64,000 nucleotides of DNA, taken from the NCBI GenBank assembly GCA_004020545.1, contig SAQE01000017.1:1-64000 (forward strand). Direction: 5' to 3'. This stretch comes from Mesorhizobium sp. (GTDB taxonomy: Bacteria; Pseudomonadota; Alphaproteobacteria; Rhizobiales; Rhizobiaceae). The translations under genes and the position numbers were made by a program. Under the pieces are notes generated by a model. The model saw nothing but the letters and a program-made list of their open reading frames with translations. It ran no database searches and had not been told where the DNA came from. This document shows, piece by piece, positions 29,289 to 35,772 of the stretch. How positions within the stretch are numbered: position 1 is the stretch's first letter; each line of letters starts with the position of its first letter.

Positions 29289-30452
29289 GTGATCGTGCGT
29301 TCGAAGATCGTCCTCGGCTTTGCCCTGGCGCTCGCCCTGACCGGCTGCGCCGGCGGAAATACGCACGATCTGCTCAACAGGAAGACGGTCGCGGTCCCGG
29401 CCTCCGACATTGCGGCCACGCATGAAATCTTCGTCGCCACGACCCGCCAGCAAGCGGCCAAGGATCCGCGGCAGGTTTTCGACGGCGATCGCTCGCTGAC
29501 CACCAGCTACGCCCGCGTCGATGTGACCGTTCCCAAGGCGCATCAGGTCGGCGCGATCGAGCGCGCCAAGGGTTCGGCCGACAGCAACCCGGCCAAGCAG
29601 TTCACCGCGACCGATGTCGTCCACTATGGCGACGCGCAGCAATTCGCCAAGGCGGTCGGCGCCGACATTTCGGTGCGCGGCGACCGCGCCCTGGTGTTCG
29701 TGCACGGTTTCAACAACGGCTTCGACGACGGTGTCTATCGCCTGACGCAGATCGCGCATGACACGAAATATCCGGGCACGCCGGTGCTGTTCTCCTGGGC
29801 GTCGAGCGGCAAGACGACCGGCTATATCTATGACAAGGACAGCTCCACCGCCGCGCGCGACGACCTCGAGGCGACGCTGAGGATGCTCGCCAAGACGCGG
29901 GCCAAAAGCATCGACATCATCGCCCATTCGATGGGCACATGGCTGACGATGGAAGCGTTGCGCCAGCTTGCCATCACCGGCGACCGCGATCTCAACGGCA
30001 AGCTCGGCTATGTCATCCTCGCCTCGCCCGACATCGACGTCGACGTCTTCAAGAAGCAGATGATCCGCTACGGCAAGCCCGACAAGCCGTTCGCCATCCT
30101 GCTCTCCGGGGACGACCGGGCGCTCAAGCTGTCCAGCCTCATTTCCGGCGACAAGCCGCGCGTCGGCGACTACGGCAACGCGTCCGATCTCGCCAATTAC
30201 GGCGTTACGGTGGTCGATTTGACCCAGGCCAAGGGCGGCGACGGTCTGAACCACGCCAAGTTCGCCGACAATCCGATCCTGGTGCAGTTGCTCGGCAACC
30301 GCCTGCGCACGCCGGCCGGCCTGGCATCCGACGAGCCGGATCCGGCGCAGCTCAACAATATAGGCCAAGGCCTCGGCAAGGCGGTCGGCTCGGTGGCCGA
30401 GGTGGTCATCACCACGCCGTTCAAGGTGCTGACCATCGCCACCGGCGGATAG
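29289..30452 (+). CDS. lipoprotein alpha/beta hydrolase (DUF900 type), copy 2
   Basis: 387 residues from a GTG with GGGGGA upstream. The lipobox is ALTGCAGG. The core VFVHGFNNGFDDGVYRL and DIIAHSMGTW match copy 1 nearly residue for residue, as do the segments around RQLAITGDRDL and VILASPDIDVDVFK. It carries an extra C-terminal tail of about 35 residues (NNIGQGLGKAVGSVAEVVITTP) absent from copy 1. The pair is a tandem duplication. Confidence 0.88.
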   Translation: MIVRSKIVLGFALALALTGCAGGNTHDLLNRKTVAVPASDIAATHEIFVATTRQQAAKDPRQVFDGDRSLTTSYARVDVTVPKAHQVGAIERAKGSADSNPAKQFTATDVVHYGDAQQFAKAVGADISVRGDRALVFVHGFNNGFDDGVYRLTQIAHDTKYPGTPVLFSWASSGKTTGYIYDKDSSTAARDDLEATLRMLAKTRAKSIDIIAHSMGTWLTMEALRQLAITGDRDLNGKLGYVILASPDIDVDVFKKQMIRYGKPDKPFAILLSGDDRALKLSSLISGDKPRVGDYGNASDLANYGVTVVDLTQAKGGDGLNHAKFADNPILVQLLGNRLRTPAGLASDEPDPAQLNNIGQGLGKAVGSVAEVVITTPFKVLTIATGG

Positions 30453-30474
30453 CGAGCGAGCGCCCGCTCCCGCC

Positions 30475-32286
30475 TCAGATAAAAAGATCGACTTTCTGGA
30501 ACGTCGTCACGTCGACCAGGCCGACATCCGATATCCTGAGTTCCGGAATGACCACCAGCGCCAGCAGCGAGTGCTGCATGTAGGCGTTGTTCAGCGAACA
30601 GCCGACCTTGCGCATCGCTCCCGTCAGTTGCTCGGCCTTGGCCGCGACGATCTCGGCGCGCTCGTCCGACATCAGCCCGGCGATCGGCATTTCGACCAGC
30701 GCCAGTTCCTTGCCCTTGGAATAAAGCACGACGCCGCCGCCCACTTCGCCGAGCCGGTTGACGGCCAAAGCCATATCCTTCTTGTTGGTGCCGACGACGA
30801 TGATGTGATGCGCGTCATGCGCCACGCTCGAGGCCATGGCGCAGTCCTCGACATAGCCGAAGCCGGACACGAAGGCGTTGGTGACGCCGCCGGTGCCCCT
30901 GTGACGTTCCACCAGGGCGATCTGGCAGATGTCGTTGCGGCGGTCCATGGCGACCAACCCGTCCTCGACCGGCAGGTCGGCTTCGAGCGCCCGGGTCGGC
31001 GCCTGGTTCTCGATCACGCCGATCACGCGCGCCCGAACCTCGTTGGCGCCCTGCGGCGCGGCGATGTCGAAATCGGCGGCCTTGAGCCTCTTGCCGAGCT
31101 TGACCGTGTTCTTCGCCGTCGGCGGATAGTCATAGGCCGGGATGTCGATTTCGAGCCTGCCGGCCTTCGCCAGCCTGACGCCGCGGCCATAGACCTCATC
31201 GATGGCCATCTGGGCGAGATCGGAGACGATCAGGAGATCGGCCAGCCTGCCCGGCGCGATCGAGCCGACTTCCCGCTCCAGCCTGAAATGCTGGGCGGTG
31301 TTGAGCGTCGCCATCTGGATCGCCGTCACCGGCTTCAAGCCCTGCTGAATCGCATGCCGCACCACCCGGTCCATATGGCCTTCATGCACCAGCGTGCCGG
31401 AATGGCTGTCGTCCGTGCACAGGATGAAGTTGCGCGGATCGACACCGCCTTCCGTCACTGCCTTGATCTGCGCCGCGACGTCATACCAGGCGGAACCCAG
31501 TCTCAGCATCGCCTTCATGCCCTGGCGCACCCGGGCGATCGCGTCTTCGGCGCGCGTGCCTTCATGATCGTCCTCGGCGCCGCCGGCGACATAGCCGTGG
31601 AAAGGCAGGCCGAGATCGCGCGAGGCATAGTGGCCGCCGACCGTCTTGCCGGCCTTGACCGTTTCGGCGATCTCACCCGACATCACCGGATTGTTGGCGG
31701 CGACACCGGGAAAATTCATCACCTCGCCGAGGCCGATGATGTTTTCCCAGGTCATCGCCTCGGCCACATCGGCGACTGTCAGTTCGGCGCCGGCATGCTC
31801 CAGGCCGGGCGCCGAGGGCACGCAGGACGGCATCTGCACATGCACGTTGATCGGCATTGCAACGGCCTCGTCATGCATCAGCCGGACGCCCGGCAGGCCC
31901 AGCACATTGGCGATCTCATGCGGATCGATGAACATCGAGGTGGTGCCGTGCGGGATCACCGCGCGGCAGAATTCCGTCACCGTCACCATGCCGCTTTCGA
32001 CATGCATGTGCGCGTCGCAAAGACCGGGCACCAGGTAACGCCCGCCGGCGTCGACCACCTTGGTCCCCTGCCCGATCGCATGGCCGGCATTCGGCCCGCA
32101 ATAAGCAAAACGGCCGGCGGCGATCGCGATATCGGTGCCGGCAATGATCTCGCCCGAATGGACATTCACCCAGCGGCCGTTGCGGATGACCAGATCGGCG
32201 GGCTTGCGGCCCATCGCAACATCGACCAGATGCGTCGCCACCTCGGTCCAGGGCTTGGGTTTCATCTTGTTCGCGCTTCCCGCCAT
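30475..32286 (-). CDS. ade: adenine deaminase
   Basis: 603 residues of the amidohydrolase superfamily. Metal motif CDAHMHVESGM, then DPHEIANVLG, GLGEVMN, and CTDDSHSG with the catalytic Asp; the C-terminal MASSVAHDAHHIIVVG segment is typical of bacterial Ade. It turns adenine into hypoxanthine in purine salvage. AGGAG stands 6 bases before the ATG at 32286. A xanthine phosphoribosyltransferase gene lies 12 kb away, so purine salvage is represented twice in the window. Confidence 0.95.
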   Translation of the reverse strand: MAGSANKMKPKPWTEVATHLVDVAMGRKPADLVIRNGRWVNVHSGEIIAGTDIAIAAGRFAYCGPNAGHAIGQGTKVVDAGGRYLVPGLCDAHMHVESGMVTVTEFCRAVIPHGTTSMFIDPHEIANVLGLPGVRLMHDEAVAMPINVHVQMPSCVPSAPGLEHAGAELTVADVAEAMTWENIIGLGEVMNFPGVAANNPVMSGEIAETVKAGKTVGGHYASRDLGLPFHGYVAGGAEDDHEGTRAEDAIARVRQGMKAMLRLGSAWYDVAAQIKAVTEGGVDPRNFILCTDDSHSGTLVHEGHMDRVVRHAIQQGLKPVTAIQMATLNTAQHFRLEREVGSIAPGRLADLLIVSDLAQMAIDEVYGRGVRLAKAGRLEIDIPAYDYPPTAKNTVKLGKRLKAADFDIAAPQGANEVRARVIGVIENQAPTRALEADLPVEDGLVAMDRRNDICQIALVERHRGTGGVTNAFVSGFGYVEDCAMASSVAHDAHHIIVVGTNKKDMALAVNRLGEVGGGVVLYSKGKELALVEMPIAGLMSDERAEIVAAKAEQLTGAMRKVGCSLNNAYMQHSLLALVVIPELRISDVGLVDVTTFQKVDLFI

Positions 32287-32443
32287 GACGGACTCCTGTT
32301 TGCCCGACTGTGCCAAGCGGGCGCGGTTTTGACCAGTTGGCAAAACTGGTTTGTTTTTAAGGCAACAGCAGTTTTGGCGGATATCTCCTCCGGCAAGGCG
32401 AAATTGCTTAGACTGACGGCCCATTCTGTCGTCCGGATAAAAG

Positions 32444-32656
32444 ATGGCACAGACGCTTCGGTTCGCAATTTTCGTGTTGTCGGCATGTTGCGCCGGCCTG
32501 GCCTTCTTCACCTTTCATTCGTTCTGGGCATGGGCCGCGCCGATCGCCATCCTCATCGCCGGCTCGTTGTTTGCCGAATACGCTTTCAGCCGGCTGGCCT
32601 CGCCCGAGGAGAAACAGCGCGATCTGGAAGACCGCGTGCGCAACCCGCCGACGTAA
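32444..32656 (+). CDS. small inner-membrane protein
   Basis: 70 residues with two hydrophobic segments (about 5-24 and 29-47) and a charged cytoplasmic tail EEKQRDLEDRVRNPPT. The form is common in rhizobial genomes but has no known role. It is divergent from the adenine deaminase gene, about 160 bases away. Confidence 0.65.
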   Translation: MAQTLRFAIFVLSACCAGLAFFTFHSFWAWAAPIAILIAGSLFAEYAFSRLASPEEKQRDLEDRVRNPPT

Positions 32657-32747
32657 ACCACTGTTGCAGAAATACAATTCCGTTTTGCGGCGAATAACGC
32701 TAGGTTGTGCTAAGGAGTCTTTCGAAACCGCCATTTCGGAGCGCTCG

Positions 32748-33413
32748 ATGCGTCGCCTGACGCTCGCCAGTGCCGGCTTTTTCGCCCTGCTGTCCGGGTC
32801 TGCCCTGGCCGCGGACATAGGCGCCGATTTACCCATGACCGCGCCCGGCTTCGACTGGACGGGCTACTATGCCGGCCTCCAGGCCGGTTACGGTTGGGGC
32901 CGCTCCGACATCGCCGGCACGGAAGGCGAGCCTTTCGCCGCTTCACTCGATCTCGACGGCGGCTTTGTCGGCGGCCATGTCGCCGGCCTGTGGCAGTTCA
33001 ACCAGGCGGTGATCGGTGCCCGAGCCGAGCTCAACTATTCCGCGGTGGACGGTTCGGCTCAGCTAAGTCCCGGAAATTCTGTCGGCATCGACATCAAGTG
33101 GCTGGGATCGGTCAATGCCGAGGCCGGCTTGGCGGCGGATCGCTGGCTGGTCTACGGCGTCGGCGGCGTCGCTTTCGCCGGCATCGAGACCTCGCAAAAT
33201 GCCGGCACCGGCTTTGCCGAGACACGCACCGGCACGGGCTGGACGATCGGCGCCGGCGTCGACTATGCGTTGAGCAACAACATCGTCGTCGGCGCGCAGT
33301 ACCGCTACTACGATTTCGGCAAGGAGCATTTCGACGTCCCCGACGACTTCTCCGATCGCGACCAGGACGTGAAGCTGCACACGCTGGGCGTGAACTTCAG
33401 CTACAAGTTCTGA
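32748..33413 (+). CDS. outer-membrane protein, Omp25/31 porin-like family
   Basis: 221 residues. A signal peptide ends at GSALAAD (about 22); the mature protein begins near PGFDWTGYYAGLQAGYGWGRS, the family start, has alternating strand patterns to the end, and finishes with LGVNFSYKF, a terminal Phe for BAM-mediated insertion. Eight-stranded barrel of the rhizobial/Brucella Omp25-Omp31 group. CGGAG lies before the ATG; an in-frame upstream stretch is not protein-like. Confidence 0.93.
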   Translation: MRRLTLASAGFFALLSGSALAADIGADLPMTAPGFDWTGYYAGLQAGYGWGRSDIAGTEGEPFAASLDLDGGFVGGHVAGLWQFNQAVIGARAELNYSAVDGSAQLSPGNSVGIDIKWLGSVNAEAGLAADRWLVYGVGGVAFAGIETSQNAGTGFAETRTGTGWTIGAGVDYALSNNIVVGAQYRYYDFGKEHFDVPDDFSDRDQDVKLHTLGVNFSYKF

Positions 33414-33576
33414 ATTGCGGAGCAGCAACGGAACGAAGGTGGCCGGCGCCCGCAGGGGGCGGGGGGAATGGGTAGGGCCTGAAAGACGCCGGCCGCAGCG
33501 GATCAAGTCCACCGCGAGGACGACCGTAGCGAACGCCTCCGGAGGCGTAATTGCGCGATCACGCCACTATCCAGGA

Positions 33577-33810
33577 TCAAGCCGAAGTCGTCTTCCCGGC
33601 CGGCATGGCGGCCAGGCACTCCTCCAGCCGCTCCAGGCGCGCCTTTTGCCATCGCAAGCTGTGCGCAATGTCGTGGAGCTTTCCCTTGCCCCCCGAGTTG
33701 GCGGCCTCGATAAAGTCGAGCTCAAGCTGGGCAATCTCGCGCCGCAACTCCTGCGCCTCGGCTTCCCGCAGTCCTTTGATCCACCCGGCCCCGCGCATGG
33801 CTGCACGCAT
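33577..33810 (-). CDS. small helical protein of unknown function
   Basis: 77 residues, rich in Leu, Glu, Arg and Ala in heptad-like spacing (EAEAQELRREIAQLELDFIEAAN and LHDIAHSLRWQKARLERLEECL), so two helices or a coiled coil are likely. No RBS of note. The reading is moderately supported by composition only. Confidence 0.45.
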   Translation of the reverse strand: MRAAMRGAGWIKGLREAEAQELRREIAQLELDFIEAANSGGKGKLHDIAHSLRWQKARLERLEECLAAMPAGKTTSA

Positions 33811-33999
33811 TCTGCCATCAACGTAGGCTCGATGTTGGCAAGGAAATGCTAACGATATCGGCTAGGACAATCTCGAATTTTAAACATAGCTAATATATTC
33901 GCACCGTGGTGCCGTTTTGCCTGTCGCGGTTCCCGCAACGGCGCTTGCCCCAAACAAGCCTTGACGGCTACAGGCTGACATCTGAAAAGGGCTTCGCCA

Positions 34000-34039
34000 G
34001 CGGACGTGGCGGAATTGGTAGACGCAAGGGACTTAAAAT
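34000..34039 (+). pseudogene. 5' half of a split tRNA-Leu (TAA)
   Basis: GCGGACGTGGCGGAATTGG and the following bases up to ACTTAAAAT are the acceptor 5' strand, D-arm and anticodon arm of a bacterial tRNA-Leu(TAA). The sequence then diverges. The missing 3' half lies at 35023-35068. Joining the two gives an 86-nt tRNA with paired acceptor stem GCGGACG/CGTCCGC. Confidence 0.85.
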
Positions 34040-34054
34040 ATCCCTTGCGTCTAC
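34018..34054. repeat. perfect inverted repeat at the left attachment site
   Basis: GTAGACGCAAGGGA (34018-34031) and TCCCTTGCGTCTAC (34041-34054) are exact reverse complements around a 9-base centre. The left arm is host tRNA, the right arm is element DNA. Such arms are the expected pair of core-type binding sites for a tyrosine recombinase. Confidence 0.8.
34026..34039 (+). repeat. attL core (14-bp direct repeat, left copy)
   Basis: AAGGGACTTAAAAT, identical to 35009-35022, spans the anticodon stem 5' side, the anticodon TAA and the loop. Bases beyond it differ at the two ends (C/A before, A/C after), so 14 bp is the exact shared core. Confidence 0.85.
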
Positions 34055-34230
34055 AGCAATGTTTTCAATGGCTTACCTCGGCACCCCACCCTGCCTCTGC
34101 ACGCTCCTGAGTTGCGACGGTTTTCAACCTCTGATTTTGCCATGCCAACTTATTGAAATCGCGCCGCTATATTTCCTCCATTGAAGCGATCTTCCCACTC
34201 CCGATACCGATGCCCACGAAAAGAGAAAAT

Positions 34231-34249
34231 GTGGGAAATCTTGTGGGAA
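34231..34249 (+). promoter_or_regulatory. paired GTGGGAA motifs, left candidate arm-type sites
   Basis: GTGGGAAAT-CTT-GTGGGAA. The same spaced pair occurs at 34902-34920 near the other end. Repeated short motifs near both ends of an integrative element are typical of integrase arm sites. Confidence 0.5.
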
Positions 34250-34254
34250 CACGC

Positions 34255-34698
34255 TTAGTCAGTACTGCCGCTCTCGGCCGCTTCATTTTCGATGGCCACG
34301 CGCTGAACCACGTCGGGGGACACATGCATGATGGTAATATCGAAAGCCCGATAAGCCTCATCTGGCGTAGTGCCGCGTTCGATTTCCGCCTTCGTCATGC
34401 CGTCCTTCAGTTGCTCGTTGCGCAGTTTGGTCAGGATTGATCCAAGTCCATGGTGATGGCCGAAACTTGGCGCGACGTATTCGCCTGAGGGCGTCCAGCC
34501 GCCGAAGTGCATCGCAATATGCACGTCTTGGAGTTCCTCTGGGTCAGACGCGCTGATCCTGGCTAGCTCTTTGATGAGTTCCTCAATTGCAGCTTTGGTC
34601 ATGTATGCGGTTACGCCCATGACATCCAATCGCAGCGCCAAGCTGTGCGGTCCAGCCGACATCTTTTTCGCAGGTTTTTTCGTTGGTCGCCTAGCCAT
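34255..34698 (-). CDS. 147-residue orphan protein of the tRNA-Leu element
   Basis: Begins MARRPTKKPAKKMSAG, a basic tail that could bind nucleic acid, followed by a mixed alpha/beta body (VTAYMTKAAIEELIKELARI, IHIAMHFGGWTP-like strand, GHHHGLGSIL) and an acidic end ENEAAESGSTD. A GGAGG is 10 bases upstream. I recognise no family and see no recombinase residues. It starts 48 bases after the tRNA on the same strand, so the two may share a promoter. Confidence 0.65.
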   Translation of the reverse strand: MARRPTKKPAKKMSAGPHSLALRLDVMGVTAYMTKAAIEELIKELARISASDPEELQDVHIAMHFGGWTPSGEYVAPSFGHHHGLGSILTKLRNEQLKDGMTKAEIERGTTPDEAYRAFDITIMHVSPDVVQRVAIENEAAESGSTD

Positions 34699-34745
34699 GC
34701 TTAAATTGCCTCCGTGCCGTGATGCGTTCGATCCTATGGGAAGCA

Positions 34746-34830
34746 TGGTGCGGGCGGCGGGACTTGAACCCGCATGGCCGAAGCCTCCGGATTTTAAGTC
34801 CGGTGTGTATACCAATTTCACCACGCCCGC
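34746..34830 (-). tRNA. tRNA-Leu (anticodon TAA), element-borne
   Basis: 85-nt class II cloverleaf on the minus strand: acceptor GCGGGCG/CGCCCGC, anticodon arm CCGGA-CTTAAAA-TCCGG, long variable arm GGC-TTCG-GCC, T-arm GCGGG-TTCAAGT-CCCGC, discriminator A and encoded CCA. All stems pair. It has the same anticodon as the split host gene but a clearly different sequence, so it is not a duplicate of it. Confidence 0.93.
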
Positions 34831-34840
34831 AGTGCCCGCA

Positions 34841-34868
34841 CATGTACGCGTGGTGTGGGATTTTGCAA
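34841..34868 (-). promoter_or_regulatory. candidate promoter of the element-borne tRNA-Leu
   Basis: On the minus strand TTGCAA (-35) and TACATG (-10) are 16 bases apart and end 10 bases before the tRNA 5' end. Confidence 0.35.
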
Positions 34869-34901
34869 AGAGCAAGAGATTAGGCTCGCACACTTGATTG
34901 C

Positions 34902-34940
34902 GTGGGAAATATCGTGGGGATTTCCCACGCATGTGGGAGA
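34902..34940. promoter_or_regulatory. GTGGGAAAT motif cluster, right candidate arm-type sites
   Basis: GTGGGAAAT-ATC-GTGGGGA, then an inverted ATTTCCCAC (34920-34928) and GTGGGAGA (34933-34940). The first pair matches 34231-34249 with the same spacing. The direct and inverted copies make this the denser end. Confidence 0.5.
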
Positions 34941-35008
34941 AAACCGGCCTTCACCATCAGCTCGAAGTCCCCGTTTTCCAGGCTGTTGAGCGGGAAGCAC
35001 CGTAGAAA

Positions 35009-35068
35009 AAGGGACTTAAAATCCCTCGATCTCTGATCGTACGGGTTCGATTCCCGTCGTCCGCACCA
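35009..35068 (+). pseudogene. attR core plus 3' half of the split tRNA-Leu (TAA)
   Basis: The second copy of the 14-bp core (35009-35022) runs on into CCCTCGATCTCTGATCG, the T-arm ACGGG-TTCGATT-CCCGT, acceptor CGTCCGC, A and CCA: exactly the bases missing from the fragment at 34000-34039. Upstream of the core the acceptor and D-arm are absent, so this copy alone cannot make a tRNA. Confidence 0.88.
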
Positions 35069-35150
35069 CATTGAAATTGCTTGCTTACTCTAATTCTGTC
35101 TTTGGGGTCGGCTACGAGAGGATTTCCGCTCCGATCCGCGAAGGGCGATA

Positions 35151-35258
35151 ATGCAATTTGGGCTCGAAGCCTCGCTACAACGCGGGGTCATGCGCTGCAT
35201 TGCAGCGTTCGCTGTCATCTTGGCAGGATTTCTCGTCTGGATCGCCATCCGTCACTGA
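35151..35258 (+). CDS. 35-residue single-span membrane peptide
   Basis: A short frame with AAGGG about 6 bases before its ATG. It encodes MQFGLEASLQRGVMRC, then a hydrophobic run IAAFAVILAGFLVWIAI ending in RH. This is the form of many tiny inner-membrane proteins. Support is composition and RBS only. Confidence 0.4.
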   Translation: MQFGLEASLQRGVMRCIAAFAVILAGFLVWIAIRH

Positions 35259-35323
35259 CAGCCCTGCCACCGAAGCAGCCGGGCCAACTTGTCACTTGGT
35301 AGCCGGCTTGTGTGATTGGCTGC

Positions 35324-35527
35324 CTACCACCCCAAGTGAATTATCTGGGAAAGATCGGCGATATCGCCATAGATCATCGAACCTTTGACGAGGGAACACT
35401 TGCCATCCAGGACCTCGAAGAGCCGACTCGACGCCGTGCAAACCGGCGGAACGTTCCGGCCCTTGGCTTCGGCATAGCCGACGCTGATCGCGAGGATAGC
35501 GATAGCAATGAGAGTGGTCTTGCTCAT
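35324..35527 (-). CDS. 67-residue exported protein
   Basis: MSKTTLIAIAILAISVGYAEAKGRN is a signal peptide cleaved near AEA. The roughly 45-residue mature part has two Cys (PPVCTASS, GKCSLV) that could form one disulfide. Unknown function. A longer in-frame start at 35578 would bury the signal peptide, so the Met at 35527 is preferred. Confidence 0.6.
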   Translation of the reverse strand: MSKTTLIAIAILAISVGYAEAKGRNVPPVCTASSRLFEVLDGKCSLVKGSMIYGDIADLSQIIHLGW

Positions 35528-35772
35528 ATCTAACCCCTGAAGCCAACTGGCTCTTGGGCCGCAAAACCGGGTTGCCACCCCTCAAGTAGCATCGGGCAAT
35601 GATGGGCTTCATCATCGATTGGAATGACGAGGCAGCCATTGAGGCCGCGCGAACAAAAAGCCCCGGAAGCCGAAGCCGTCGGGCCACCGGCAACGACTGC
35701 TGAGAAGGCAAGGTTACCCGATCGAAAGCTTTTCCGTGCATCAATGGCTGACGCGCATGGGAAGGGCTCGGG

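Larger units (their letters stand above)
34026..35022. mobile_element. 983-bp integrative element in tRNA-Leu(TAA), carrying a replacement tRNA-Leu
   Basis: A perfect 14-bp direct repeat AAGGGACTTAAAAT (34026-34039 and 35009-35022) bounds the insert; it covers the anticodon of the host tRNA-Leu. Inside are GTGGGAAAT-type repeats near both ends, a 147-residue orphan gene and a complete tRNA-Leu(TAA) on the minus strand. No integrase is present, so movement would need one supplied from elsewhere, or the element is a remnant. Excision across the repeat would restore an intact tRNA gene. Confidence 0.75.

Noticed and set aside
34000-35068. Group I intron in tRNA-Leu(TAA), as known from cyanobacteria
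   Set aside because: The insert is about 1 kb, is bounded by a 14-bp direct repeat, and carries a gene and a full tRNA on the opposite strand. I could not find the conserved core pairings of a group I intron, and the long junction palindrome is not a P1 helix.
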